64,000 nucleotides of DNA. Source: Ignavibacteriota bacterium (GTDB lineage: Bacteria > Bacteroidota > Ignavibacteria > Ignavibacteriales > Melioribacteraceae). Location: NCBI GenBank assembly GCA_016713565.1, contig JADJOX010000007.1:124001-188000 (forward strand). The letters run 5' to 3'. Under the pieces are notes generated by a model. That model searched no databases. It was given only the letters and a program-made list of their open reading frames with translations, and was not told where the DNA came from. Position numbers and translations under genes: made by a program. The first letter of the stretch is position 1. Each line of letters begins with the position of its first letter. Below, in pieces: positions 53,011 to 62,006 of the stretch.

Positions 53011-53445
53011 ATGTTAACAGAATTTGGTAAAGTTTTTGTTTTTATTATATTGGCTGGTGCTTTCGTAGGTATTGCAATATTTGCCGCAATGTTAATCCGT
53101 CCAAAACGTCCTTCATATGAAAAAACTCAAATTTATGAATGCGGAGAAAACCCTGAAGGTTCGCCTTGGGTAAAGTTCAACATTAGGTTTTATGTCGTTG
53201 CCTTAATATTCTTAATTTTTGACGTAGAAATTGTTTTACTTTTTCCTTGGGCATTAACCTATAAAAATTTTGGATTTATTGGATTTGCTGCCGGTGCGGT
53301 ATTTTTGCTTATTTTATTTTTGGGAATGATTTACGAGTGGAAAAAAGGTGATTTGGAATGGGCTCGTCCCAATATTGAAAGACTTGACCTTAAAAAGTTA
53401 TTGGAAAATAAAGTTCAAAATACTTCTACAGAAAAAGAAATTTAA
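53011..53445 (+). CDS. nuoA: NADH-quinone oxidoreductase subunit A
   Basis: Membrane subunit of complex I, 144 residues from the ATG at 53011. Three transmembrane helices and the family signatures EKTQIYECGENPEGSPWVKF, FNIRFYVVALIFLIFDVEIV and LFPWAL are present. The frame is open 51 bases further upstream to a TTG, but the extra 17 residues are not part of the family, so ATG is chosen. First gene of the complex I operon; nuoB follows after 2 bp. Confidence 0.95.
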   Translation: MLTEFGKVFVFIILAGAFVGIAIFAAMLIRPKRPSYEKTQIYECGENPEGSPWVKFNIRFYVVALIFLIFDVEIVLLFPWALTYKNFGFIGFAAGAVFLLILFLGMIYEWKKGDLEWARPNIERLDLKKLLENKVQNTSTEKEI

Positions 53446-53447
53446 TT

Positions 53448-53936
53448 ATGGGTTTATTAGATCAAGAATTTAGCGACAGTAATATTGTAATTACGAAATC
53501 GGAAGATTTACTTAATTGGGCTCGTCTTTCCTCTCTATGGCAGTTAAGTTTTGGTTTAGCATGCTGTGCAATTGAAATGATGGCAACTTCCGCTTCTCAT
53601 TATGATTTTGACAGATTTGGAGTTATTCCCCGACCTTCGCCGAGGCAAGCCGATGTAATTTTAATTTCCGGAACGGTTACGTTAAAAATGGCAACCAGAA
53701 TAAAAAGATTATATGAACAAATGCCTGATCCAAAATATATAATTTCAATGGGAAGCTGCGCAAACTGCGGCGGACCATATTGGGAACATGGCTATCATGT
53801 GTTAAAAGGAATTGATAGAGTAATTCCCGTTGATGTTTACGTACCGGGATGCCCTCCAAGACCTGAAGCGCTATTGGAAGGTTTATTGAAGTTACAAGAA
53901 AAAATACGAAATGAAAGATTGAGAAAAACAGCATGA
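53448..53936 (+). CDS. nuoB: NADH-quinone oxidoreductase subunit B
   Basis: A 162-residue peripheral subunit that holds iron-sulfur cluster N2, the last cluster before quinone. The four ligands are Cys39 and Cys40 (LACCAIE), Cys104 (SMGSCANCGGPY) and Cys135 (VPGCPPRPEALLEG). Length and motifs are normal. Its end overlaps nuoC by 4 bp (ATGA). Confidence 0.97.
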   Translation: MGLLDQEFSDSNIVITKSEDLLNWARLSSLWQLSFGLACCAIEMMATSASHYDFDRFGVIPRPSPRQADVILISGTVTLKMATRIKRLYEQMPDPKYIISMGSCANCGGPYWEHGYHVLKGIDRVIPVDVYVPGCPPRPEALLEGLLKLQEKIRNERLRKTA

Positions 53937-54463
53937 CAACCGATGAAATTCTAGAGATGCTAAAAGCAAAATTTCCTGAATATTCTTTCAGTCTGGATAA
54001 TTCTCTTCCTATCGATTCATTTATTATTGTTGAGGCATTAAACTTAAAGGAAGTTTGCAAATTTTTAAGAGATGATGAGAAATTACAATTTGATAACTTA
54101 ATGAACTTATCGGGTGTAGATGATAACAATGCAAAAAAAGAGAAAGATGAAAACGGCATTGAAAAATTAGTAGGCAGAACCTTAAGTGTATATTATCATA
54201 TTGAATCGATGCAGCTTAACCAAAAAGTTAATTTAAAAGTTTCGATGCCGATAGAAAAACCGGAAGTTGATTCAGTGGAATCTGTGTGGAAATGCGCCGA
54301 TTGGCATGAAAGAGAAGCATTTGACATGTTTGGTATAATTTTCTTAAATCACCCTAATCTTATAAGAATTTTAATGCCTTATGACTGGGAAGAAGGAAGT
54401 TATCCACTTAGAAAAGATTTTGAAACGCCGGAATTTTACAACGGAATGAAAATACCGTATTAA
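53933..54463 (+). CDS. nuoC: NADH-quinone oxidoreductase subunit C
   Basis: A 176-residue peripheral-arm subunit near the quinone site. The N-terminal half is divergent; the C-terminal half has the 30-kDa subunit signature SVWKCADWHEREAFDMFGI, HPNLIRILMPYDWEEGSYPL and RKDFETPE. It is separate from nuoD, unlike the fused NuoCD of E. coli. After it comes a 170-bp gap, the largest in the operon. Confidence 0.95.
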   Translation: MTTDEILEMLKAKFPEYSFSLDNSLPIDSFIIVEALNLKEVCKFLRDDEKLQFDNLMNLSGVDDNNAKKEKDENGIEKLVGRTLSVYYHIESMQLNQKVNLKVSMPIEKPEVDSVESVWKCADWHEREAFDMFGIIFLNHPNLIRILMPYDWEEGSYPLRKDFETPEFYNGMKIPY

Positions 54464-54633
54464 TTATAAAATTTAATTAAAGGCTTTGCAAAAGTTTAAT
54501 AATGATTTTATAAAAAATAGATTTATAAAAATATTTAGGGCAAATTACTGAGATAAAAAATTGAAATGACTTTAAGGTTATAATTATCTTAAAATAAATA
54601 TTTTCAGTCATTTATCTCACCTTTAACGAAAGA
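54464..54633 (+). other. Noncoding spacer between nuoC and nuoD
   Basis: This 170-bp AT-rich stretch interrupts an otherwise compact operon. It has no coding frame of interest. A weak inverted repeat (GAGATAAA near 54550 with TTTATCTC near 54612, and ATGAC with GTCAT inside) could fold in RNA. It may carry an internal promoter or processing site for nuoD onwards. Confidence 0.5.
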
Positions 54634-55749
54634 ATGGCACTACGAACTGAAGAAATGGTTTTAAATATGGGACCTCAACACCCTTCAACACATGGGGTTT
54701 TGAGATTGGAACTTGAAATTGAAGGCGAACTTGTAAAAAACGTAATCCCTCATATTGGTTATCTGCATAGATGTTTCGAAAAGCATTGTGAAGTAATGAC
54801 CTATCCTCAAGTTGTTCCTTATACAGATAGAATGGATTATTTGGCGTCAATGTATAATAATTTTGGATATGCCGTTGCCGTTGAAAGATTATTAGATATT
54901 AAAGTTCCCGATAGAGTTGAATATATTAGAGTAATTGTCGGTGAATTGCAGAGAATTGCATCGCATATGGTTGCACTCGGTACTTACGGCGTTGATATGG
55001 GGGCGTTTACTCCCTTCTTATTTTTATTTGCCGAACGTGAGAAAATACTTACAATATTTGAAGAAACCTGCGGCGCTCGACTTTTATATAACTACATTTG
55101 GGTTGGCGGACTATCACACGATATTCATCCTGATTTTGTTAGAAAGACAAAAGATTTTGTTAGAGATTTTAAACCAAGAATTGTTGAACTTAATAACTTA
55201 TTATCTTATAACAAGATTTTTATTGAAAGAACTGCTAATATTGGAATTTTACCGGCAGATGTTGCAATTAATTACGGTATAACTGGTCCTAACTTAAGAG
55301 CCAGCGGAATAAAATGGGATCTGCGTAAAAACGATCCTTATTCAATTTACGATAAATTTGATTTTGAAATTCCGGTTGGTGAAGGTTTAAAAGGAACCGT
55401 TGGTGATTGCTGGGACAGATATTATATTCGTGTTCTTGAGATGGAACAAAGTTTAAAAATTATTGAACAAGCAATAGATAATATTCCTGAAGGAAATGTA
55501 CAAGAAGCAATTCCCAAAAGGATTAAACCGCCTAAAGGTACAGTTTATTCAAGAGTTGAAAACCCAAAAGGTGAATTGGGTTATTTTATTATCAGCGATG
55601 GAAATGTAAATCCCTTTAGAGTAAAAGTACGTGCGCCTTCATTTGTTAATATGGAAGTTTTAGGCGAATTGTGTAAAGGTCATTTTGTTGCGGATGTAAT
55701 TGCAATTTTAGGTAGTATTGATGTAGTATTAGGAGAAATAGACAGATAA
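54634..55749 (+). CDS. nuoD: NADH-quinone oxidoreductase subunit D
   Basis: The 49-kDa subunit (371 residues), which forms the quinone pocket with NuoB and derives from the large subunit of [NiFe] hydrogenase. NMGPQHPSTHGVLRLELEIE with the quinone-binding His residues, HIGYLHRCFEK, GALTPFLF-type helix (MGAFTPFLFLFAEREKI), and the C-terminal RVKVRAPSFVNMEVL are all typical. Its stop overlaps the nuoH start by one base. Confidence 0.97.
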   Translation: MALRTEEMVLNMGPQHPSTHGVLRLELEIEGELVKNVIPHIGYLHRCFEKHCEVMTYPQVVPYTDRMDYLASMYNNFGYAVAVERLLDIKVPDRVEYIRVIVGELQRIASHMVALGTYGVDMGAFTPFLFLFAEREKILTIFEETCGARLLYNYIWVGGLSHDIHPDFVRKTKDFVRDFKPRIVELNNLLSYNKIFIERTANIGILPADVAINYGITGPNLRASGIKWDLRKNDPYSIYDKFDFEIPVGEGLKGTVGDCWDRYYIRVLEMEQSLKIIEQAIDNIPEGNVQEAIPKRIKPPKGTVYSRVENPKGELGYFIISDGNVNPFRVKVRAPSFVNMEVLGELCKGHFVADVIAILGSIDVVLGEIDR

Positions 55750-56819
55750 TGTACGATTTTTTAACTGATATTTTCGGAAATCAAATTTTAGCCTTTTTTA
55801 TTGCAGCAGCTCTGCCGCTATTCTTATTTATTTTACCTTATGCTTTGTTGGCGGTTTTAGCTGAAAGAAAAGTTTCCGCACATATGCAGGATAGACTTGG
55901 ACCCATGCGTACCGGTTATCATGGAATTCTTCAAACAGTTGCGGATATATTAAAACTAATTCAAAAAGAAGATATTGTAGCAAATTCTATTGATAAAAGA
56001 TTATTCAACTTTGCACCCTACTTAGTTTTTATGGGAAGTTTTGCCGCTTTCGCAGTACTTCCTTTTTCAAGTTTCTTTATGGGCAGTTCAATTGATATTG
56101 GTCTTTTTTACTTTTTAGCTGTTTCAAGTTTTGTTGTTGCCGGAATTTTAATGGGCGGATGGTCATCCAATAATAAGTATTCTCTGCTCGGTTCAATGCG
56201 ATCTGTCTCTCAAATTATCAGCTATGAAATTCCAACAGCCATTGTTGTACTTACTATGGTTATGCTTACAAGTACATTAAATTTAAATACAATTACAAAT
56301 GAACAAACAGCTTATTTTTGGAATTGGAATATATTGGGCGGATCCCATCCGTTAATTGCAAAATTATTGTTAATTCCTTTAATGATAGGCGCTTTTATAA
56401 TAATTTTTATTAGCACACTTGCTGAAGTTAATCGTACACCATTTGATATACCTGAAGCCGAATCTGAATTGGTGGCAGGATTTTTTACCGAATACAGCGG
56501 AATGAAATTCGCGATGTTTTTCTTGGCTGAATACGCCAATATGCTCGCTGTTTCATTTTTAATAACTGTATTATTTTTCGGCGGTTATCATTCTCCTTTT
56601 GGCTACCTTGGAAATACTTTGGGAGTTGAATGGTTAGTTCCTATTGAACAAGCATTTTGGTTCGCTTTTAAAGGATTAACATTTGTAATAGTTCAAATGT
56701 GGCTTAGATGGACTTTACCAAGATTAAGAGTTGATCAGTTAATGACAGTTTGCTGGAAATACCTAATTCCCTATTCAATTGCAATTTTATTACTAGTTGG
56801 TTTGATAACTTTAATTTAA
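55749..56819 (+). CDS. nuoH: NADH-quinone oxidoreductase subunit H
   Basis: Membrane subunit of 356 residues at the junction of the two arms; it shapes the quinone channel. Eight helices can be drawn. Signatures: LLAVLAERKVSAHMQDRLGP, ADILKLIQKEDI, STLAEVNRTPFDIPEAESEL and GFFTEYSGMKFAMFFLAEY. In this operon it follows nuoD directly; nuoE, nuoF and nuoG, which would normally lie between, are missing. Confidence 0.97.
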   Translation: MYDFLTDIFGNQILAFFIAAALPLFLFILPYALLAVLAERKVSAHMQDRLGPMRTGYHGILQTVADILKLIQKEDIVANSIDKRLFNFAPYLVFMGSFAAFAVLPFSSFFMGSSIDIGLFYFLAVSSFVVAGILMGGWSSNNKYSLLGSMRSVSQIISYEIPTAIVVLTMVMLTSTLNLNTITNEQTAYFWNWNILGGSHPLIAKLLLIPLMIGAFIIIFISTLAEVNRTPFDIPEAESELVAGFFTEYSGMKFAMFFLAEYANMLAVSFLITVLFFGGYHSPFGYLGNTLGVEWLVPIEQAFWFAFKGLTFVIVQMWLRWTLPRLRVDQLMTVCWKYLIPYSIAILLLVGLITLI

Positions 56820-56822
56820 GAT

Positions 56823-57416
56823 ATGAAAGAATATTTCAAAAATACGTTTGATGCAATTTACACCGTTTTGGTTGGAATGAAAATAACATTTAAACACCTT
56901 TTTGTTCCATCTGTAACAATTCAATATCCGGATGTAAAACCTCAAATGCCAGAAAGAGCAAGAAATAGACTTTTTGTTAATATGGATGATTGCATTGGCT
57001 GCGATCAATGCGCAAGAGCCTGTCCGGTAAATTGTATTTCAATAGAAACTTTAAAATCTACACCGGATGATAGTCCGGGCGAAACCTCACAAGGCAAGAA
57101 AAAAGCTTTATGGGTTACAAAATTTGATATTGATATTGCAAAATGCTGCTTCTGTTCACTTTGCGTCTATCCTTGTCCAACAGAGTGCATTAAAATGACT
57201 CAAGTTTATGAATTTTCCGAATTTGACAGAAATGATCTCTTATACAGATTCGCAGTAATGACACCTGAAGAAATTACAGATAAACAAAATAAATTTGACG
57301 TTTTTACCGCCGCAAAAGAAGCAGAAAAATTAGCCGCTGCCAAAGCAAAAGCTGATAAGCCGAAACCGGCAGCTGAAAAAAAGATTGAACCTAATACTGA
57401 TAAAAAATCAGAGTAA
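56823..57416 (+). CDS. nuoI: NADH-quinone oxidoreductase subunit I
   Basis: A 197-residue peripheral subunit with two [4Fe-4S] clusters (N6a, N6b), seen as CIGCDQCARACPVNCI and CCFCSLCVYPCPTECI (both C-x2-C-x2-C-x3-C). The N-terminal amphipathic part anchors it to the membrane. The C-terminal ~45 residues are an Ala/Lys-rich tail (AAKAKADKPKPAAEKK) longer than in many homologues. It starts 3 bp after nuoH. Confidence 0.96.
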   Translation: MKEYFKNTFDAIYTVLVGMKITFKHLFVPSVTIQYPDVKPQMPERARNRLFVNMDDCIGCDQCARACPVNCISIETLKSTPDDSPGETSQGKKKALWVTKFDIDIAKCCFCSLCVYPCPTECIKMTQVYEFSEFDRNDLLYRFAVMTPEEITDKQNKFDVFTAAKEAEKLAAAKAKADKPKPAAEKKIEPNTDKKSE

Positions 57417-57424
57417 ATTATAGA

Positions 57425-57922
57425 ATGGAATTATACGATTTAATTTTTTACTTATTTGCCATAATTACTATTGTATCGGCGGTAATTGTTGTTAATGCGC
57501 GCAATATCGTTCACGCGGCTTATAGTTTGCTGCTTACTTTTTTCGGAGTTTCGGGTATTTATGTTTTACTTGGCGCCGATTTTCTTGCCATAGTACAAAT
57601 CATGGTTTATGTTGGCGGAATTCTTATTTTATTACTTTTTGGCGTAATGTTGACAAATAAAATTACAAATGTAGAGATCAGATCAGGATCGTTTCAAGTA
57701 TTGCCAGCGGTTATTGGGTTGGCTGCTTTTGCCGCAATTTTATTCGGTGTTATGACATCAACTAATTGGAAATCGCAAAGTTTTGATATCCCAAATACAA
57801 CATCTTTTGATTTAGGTAAATTACTTATTAGTGAATATATTCTTGTTTTTGAACTGCTTGGAATTTTACTTTTAGTTGCGCTTATCGGCGCAGCTTCAAT
57901 CGCAAGAAGAGATAAGGAATAA
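57425..57922 (+). CDS. nuoJ: NADH-quinone oxidoreductase subunit J
   Basis: A 165-residue membrane subunit with five hydrophobic helices. VVNARNIVHAAYSLLLTFFG, GVSGIYVLLGADFLAIVQIM and VYVGGILILLLFGVMLTNK are the family signature. The pi-bulge helix region around YVGG is intact. It lies 8 bp after nuoI. Confidence 0.95.
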   Translation: MELYDLIFYLFAIITIVSAVIVVNARNIVHAAYSLLLTFFGVSGIYVLLGADFLAIVQIMVYVGGILILLLFGVMLTNKITNVEIRSGSFQVLPAVIGLAAFAAILFGVMTSTNWKSQSFDIPNTTSFDLGKLLISEYILVFELLGILLLVALIGAASIARRDKE

Positions 57923-57926
57923 AATA

Positions 57927-58235
57927 GTGGAAGTTGGATTAAATCATTTTTTAGCTGTTAGTGTTGCTTTGTTTTCTCTTGGACTTTACGGTGTTGTTAC
58001 TAGGAAAAATGCCGTTATGGTTTTAATGGGAGTTGAGTTAATTCTAAATTCGGCAAATATTAATTTTGTTGCGTTTTCTAAGTTCGGAAATTTTAGTATT
58101 GACGGACAATTATATGCATTGTTTGTTATTATACTTGCCGCAGCCGAAGCCGCTATTGCTTTAGCAATTGTGCTTAATATTTATAAAAGATTTTCAAATG
58201 TTAATGTTGATGAAATAAATAACCTCAAAGAATAG
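57927..58235 (+). CDS. nuoK: NADH-quinone oxidoreductase subunit K
   Basis: A 102-residue membrane subunit with three helices. The conserved Glu residues of the proton path are in VLMGVELILNSANINFVA and AAAEAAIALAIVLNIYKR. The start is GTG at 57927, preceded by AAGGAATAAAATA; the frame extends further into nuoJ, but the extra residues do not fit the family. It follows nuoJ by 4 bp and precedes nuoL by 1 bp. Confidence 0.95.
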   Translation: MEVGLNHFLAVSVALFSLGLYGVVTRKNAVMVLMGVELILNSANINFVAFSKFGNFSIDGQLYALFVIILAAAEAAIALAIVLNIYKRFSNVNVDEINNLKE

Positions 58236-58236
58236 T

Positions 58237-60333
58237 ATGTCAGAATTTACAAATATTAATATTTCGCTAATTATACTTTTACTTCCACTTTTTGGATTTT
58301 TTATAGTCTTATTCTTTGGTAAAAGATTTCCAAAATTGTATTTAGCTGAAGTCGCTATAATAACATTAGCTTTCATTTTATCATTGGTTATAGGATTTTC
58401 TAAATTAACAACGTATCTGCACCAAGATATTTTGTTCTCTTTCACGTGGATCGATTTTGGAAACGTACCTAATATTGGAAAGCTTACATTTGATCTGGGA
58501 ATTAAAATTGATAATCTGACCGTGATAATGCTGTTTGTCGTTAATTTGATAAGTATGCTCGTGCACGTATATTCAATGGAATATTTGAAGGGAGATAAAA
58601 GATATACAAGATATTTTGCATACTTGGGAATTTTTACATTTTCTATGTTGGGAATTGTCCTTACTGATAATTTACTTATGATGTACATATTCTGGGAATT
58701 AGTAGGATTATCTTCATATCTTTTAATTGGGTTCTGGTATGAAAAAAAATCCGCTTCAGACGCCGGAAAGAAAGCATTCCTTACGAATAGAATCGGTGAT
58801 ATTGGAATGTTCATTGGGATTTTAATTTTACTTACAAATTATCATACATTTTCTTTTGATAAAATATATGCGCAAATATCAAGCGGAATTTTACCTTTTG
58901 GTAGTGAATCTTGGTTAACTGCGGCGGGAATTTTAGTTTTCATGGGTGCGGTTGGAAAATCGGCTCAATTCCCTCTTCATGTTTGGCTTCCCGATGCAAT
59001 GGAAGGTCCAACTCCAGTAAGCGCGCTAATTCATGCTGCAACAATGGTTGCGGCGGGCGTTTATTTGGTTGCAAGAATTTTTGTTATGTTAACTGCCGAC
59101 GCTATGCTGGTAATTGCAGTGATTGGCGCGGTAACTTCTTTATTTGCGGCAACAATTGCATTAACTCAAAACGATATTAAAAAAGTTTTAGCTTATTCAA
59201 CTGTAAGTCAGCTAGGTTACATGGTAATGTCTCTTGGCGTTGGAGCTTATACTTTCGCGTTTTTCCATTTAGTTACGCACGCATTCTTCAAAGCGTGTTT
59301 ATTCTTGGGCTCAGGTTCTGTTATCCATGCAATGCATCATGAACAAGATATAAGAGAAATGGGCGGACTTAGAAAAAAGATGCCTATTACTTATTATACA
59401 TTTTTAATTTCTACATTGGCTATTTCAGGTGTGCCTTTAACTTCAGGATTTTTAAGTAAAGACGGAATACTGGCGGGAACACTCGCTTTTGGTGAATTAA
59501 CGGGACATTGGTTAATTCCTATTATGGGGTTTTTAGTTGCGTTCCTAACCGCATTTTATATGTTTAGATTGGTTATACTTACATTCCATGGCGAACCTAG
59601 GAATCATCATAAATACGATCATGCGCATGAATCGCCTTTTGTAATGGTTATGCCTCTTGTAGTTTTAAGCACATTGTCAATATTTTTCTGGTATACTCCA
59701 AATCCGGTTTCACCGGATACAGGATGGTTTGCAGGAAGTTGGATCACAACACCACATACAGTCGTTCCGGCTACTTCAAGTTTTGATTTTATGGTAAATG
59801 ATACCGCAGAATCTGCAAGCATATCCGAGCACGGCAATATCATGCATTCGGAAAAATACATGCACGCGATGCACTGGGCACATTATCCAGCTATGATATT
59901 ATCATTAGTGCTTGCATCACTCGGAATTCTATTAGCATTTACTATGTACCATTGGAATAAAATTTCTCCAGATAAAATTGCCGATAAAATTAAAAAACTT
60001 TATAACGGCTCGCTGCATAAATGGTATATAGATGAAATTTATAATGCCACATTCATAGGCGGAACTCTAAAATTAAGTGAAATCTTATCATGGTTTGATA
60101 AATGGATAATTGATGGGATTGTTAATGGTTCGGCTACCGTTACAAGATTTTTATCGAAACTAAGTAATTTATTTGATTCATATGTTGTTGACGGCTTGGT
60201 AAACGGTACCGCTTTATTTAGTGGTTTTATTGGATTTAATTTTAAGAAATTACAAACCGGAAAGGTTCAAACATATATCGTTTTGGTTGTTTTCTCAATT
60301 ATACTTTTGTTTTTCATAATTGGACCTTTTTAG
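58237..60333 (+). CDS. nuoL: NADH-quinone oxidoreductase subunit L
   Basis: A 698-residue antiporter-like proton pump subunit with the long lateral helix at the end. Key features: VYSMEYLKGDKRYTRYFAYL, the conserved Glu in MYIFWELVGLSSYLLIGFWY, MGAVGKSAQFPLHVWLPDAM, TPVSALIHAATMVAAGVYL and LAYSTVSQLGYMVMSLGVG. A His-rich segment (HKYDHAHESP, EHGNIMHSEKYMHAMHWAH) precedes the lateral-helix region; it is longer than average and resembles a loop. Full length. Confidence 0.96.
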   Translation: MSEFTNINISLIILLLPLFGFFIVLFFGKRFPKLYLAEVAIITLAFILSLVIGFSKLTTYLHQDILFSFTWIDFGNVPNIGKLTFDLGIKIDNLTVIMLFVVNLISMLVHVYSMEYLKGDKRYTRYFAYLGIFTFSMLGIVLTDNLLMMYIFWELVGLSSYLLIGFWYEKKSASDAGKKAFLTNRIGDIGMFIGILILLTNYHTFSFDKIYAQISSGILPFGSESWLTAAGILVFMGAVGKSAQFPLHVWLPDAMEGPTPVSALIHAATMVAAGVYLVARIFVMLTADAMLVIAVIGAVTSLFAATIALTQNDIKKVLAYSTVSQLGYMVMSLGVGAYTFAFFHLVTHAFFKACLFLGSGSVIHAMHHEQDIREMGGLRKKMPITYYTFLISTLAISGVPLTSGFLSKDGILAGTLAFGELTGHWLIPIMGFLVAFLTAFYMFRLVILTFHGEPRNHHKYDHAHESPFVMVMPLVVLSTLSIFFWYTPNPVSPDTGWFAGSWITTPHTVVPATSSFDFMVNDTAESASISEHGNIMHSEKYMHAMHWAHYPAMILSLVLASLGILLAFTMYHWNKISPDKIADKIKKLYNGSLHKWYIDEIYNATFIGGTLKLSEILSWFDKWIIDGIVNGSATVTRFLSKLSNLFDSYVVDGLVNGTALFSGFIGFNFKKLQTGKVQTYIVLVVFSIILLFFIIGPF

Positions 60334-60365
60334 AAAAGTTTAAAAAAATAAGGTAACAAGTTATA

Positions 60366-61970
60366 ATGAATGGAATTCCACTTTTATCATTAATTACTTT
60401 TCTACCAGTTATTGGAATGTTGATTATTTTATTCATTCCCGGAAAATTGGTAAAAGAAATTAAAATTACTTCATTGGTAATAACGTTTTTACAGATTATT
60501 ATTGCCGTAATGTTGTTGGCAAATTTTAATTATTCTGCCGGCGGTGTTTATGACGCCAGTTCATTTCAATTCATTGAGAAGTTTAGATGGATTAAAATTA
60601 CAGGATTATCATGGATTGGTACTGTAAAAGTTGATTATTTCTTAGGCGCAGATGGTCTTAGCATGCCGATGCTTCTTTTAACCGCGTTAGTATCTTTTAT
60701 TGCTATAATATCTTCTTGGAATATTAATAAATCTGTTAAAGGTTTCTTTGCTCTTTTTTTACTGTTAGATACTGGAATGATGGGAGTTTTTGTCGCGCTA
60801 GACTTTTTCCTATTTTACATTTTCTGGGAATTAATGCTTCTTCCAATGTATTTCTTAATCGGAATTTGGGGCGGTCCAAGAAAAGAATATGCAGCTATAA
60901 AGTTCTTTATCTATACTTTATTCGGCAGTGTTTTTATGCTGTTGGTTATGATTGCTTTATATTTCAGCGCAAGCGAAACTTTAGCAGACGGAACAACTGT
61001 ATTTACTTTCAACTTAATCGCTTTGATGGATCCGACAAATTATACAACAAATGGAATTTTATCTCCATTAAATCCAAACAATTTCCGATTCATTGCATAT
61101 ATCGCTTTGTTTGTGGGCTTTGCAATCAAAATACCAATGTTCCCTTTCCATACTTGGCTGCCTGATGCTCACGTTGAAGCTCCGACACCTATCAGCGTTA
61201 TATTAGCCGGTGTTCTGCTTAAAATGGGAACTTATGGAATTTTAAGAATTAGTTATCCTATATTTCCAGAAATTACAAGAGAATTATCATTTTATATCGC
61301 CTTATTCGGTGTAATAAATATTATTTATGGCGCTCTTGTTGCTTTGGCTCAAAAAGATTTTAAAAAATTGATCGCATATTCATCTGTTTCTCATATGGGA
61401 TATGTTTTACTTGGAATGGCATCAATGACAACTACAGGCATTACCGGAGCAATATTCCAAATGTTTAATCACGGTACAATAACAGCAATGTTATTCTTGA
61501 TTGTTGGAGTAATTTATGATAGAGCTCATACGAGAGATATAAATGGATTCGGCGGATTGGCAAACAAAATGCCGGTATATACTTTTTTCGTAACTGTTGC
61601 ATTCTTCGCGGCAATCGGTTTACCAAGTTTATCCGGATTTATTTCAGAAGCATTGGTATTCGTAGGCGCGTTTAGTGTTGCGGAATTAAGAGTTTTAACA
61701 ATGATTGGTACATTGGGAATTTTGTTTGGCGCTGCTTATATGCTCTGGACATTGCAGCGAATTTTCTTTGGTGAGTTCAATAAAAAATGGGATGATGTTC
61801 TGACGGACATTACTTTTAGAGAATATGCAATGTTTATTCCTTTAACTATAATAATTGTGTTTTTAGGAATTTATCCTTCAGCAATGTTGGATATAATGAA
61901 TACATCTGTTAATTCTCTTGTTCAATTTTTAAGCGAAAATTCGCGTGGATTTACATTAGGCGGAATGTAA
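60366..61970 (+). CDS. nuoM: NADH-quinone oxidoreductase subunit M
   Basis: A 534-residue antiporter-like proton pump subunit with about 14 helices. The family landmarks are YFLGADGLSMPMLLLTALVS, FYIFWELMLLPMYFLIGIWG, FAIKIPMFPFHTWLPDAHVE, APTPISVILAGVLLKMGTYG and LIAYSSVSHMGYVLLGMASM. It begins 32 bp after nuoL. Confidence 0.96.
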   Translation: MNGIPLLSLITFLPVIGMLIILFIPGKLVKEIKITSLVITFLQIIIAVMLLANFNYSAGGVYDASSFQFIEKFRWIKITGLSWIGTVKVDYFLGADGLSMPMLLLTALVSFIAIISSWNINKSVKGFFALFLLLDTGMMGVFVALDFFLFYIFWELMLLPMYFLIGIWGGPRKEYAAIKFFIYTLFGSVFMLLVMIALYFSASETLADGTTVFTFNLIALMDPTNYTTNGILSPLNPNNFRFIAYIALFVGFAIKIPMFPFHTWLPDAHVEAPTPISVILAGVLLKMGTYGILRISYPIFPEITRELSFYIALFGVINIIYGALVALAQKDFKKLIAYSSVSHMGYVLLGMASMTTTGITGAIFQMFNHGTITAMLFLIVGVIYDRAHTRDINGFGGLANKMPVYTFFVTVAFFAAIGLPSLSGFISEALVFVGAFSVAELRVLTMIGTLGILFGAAYMLWTLQRIFFGEFNKKWDDVLTDITFREYAMFIPLTIIIVFLGIYPSAMLDIMNTSVNSLVQFLSENSRGFTLGGM

Positions 61971-62006
61971 TAAATAAAATTATTTACTCAGAATTCTGAT
62001 ATAAAA

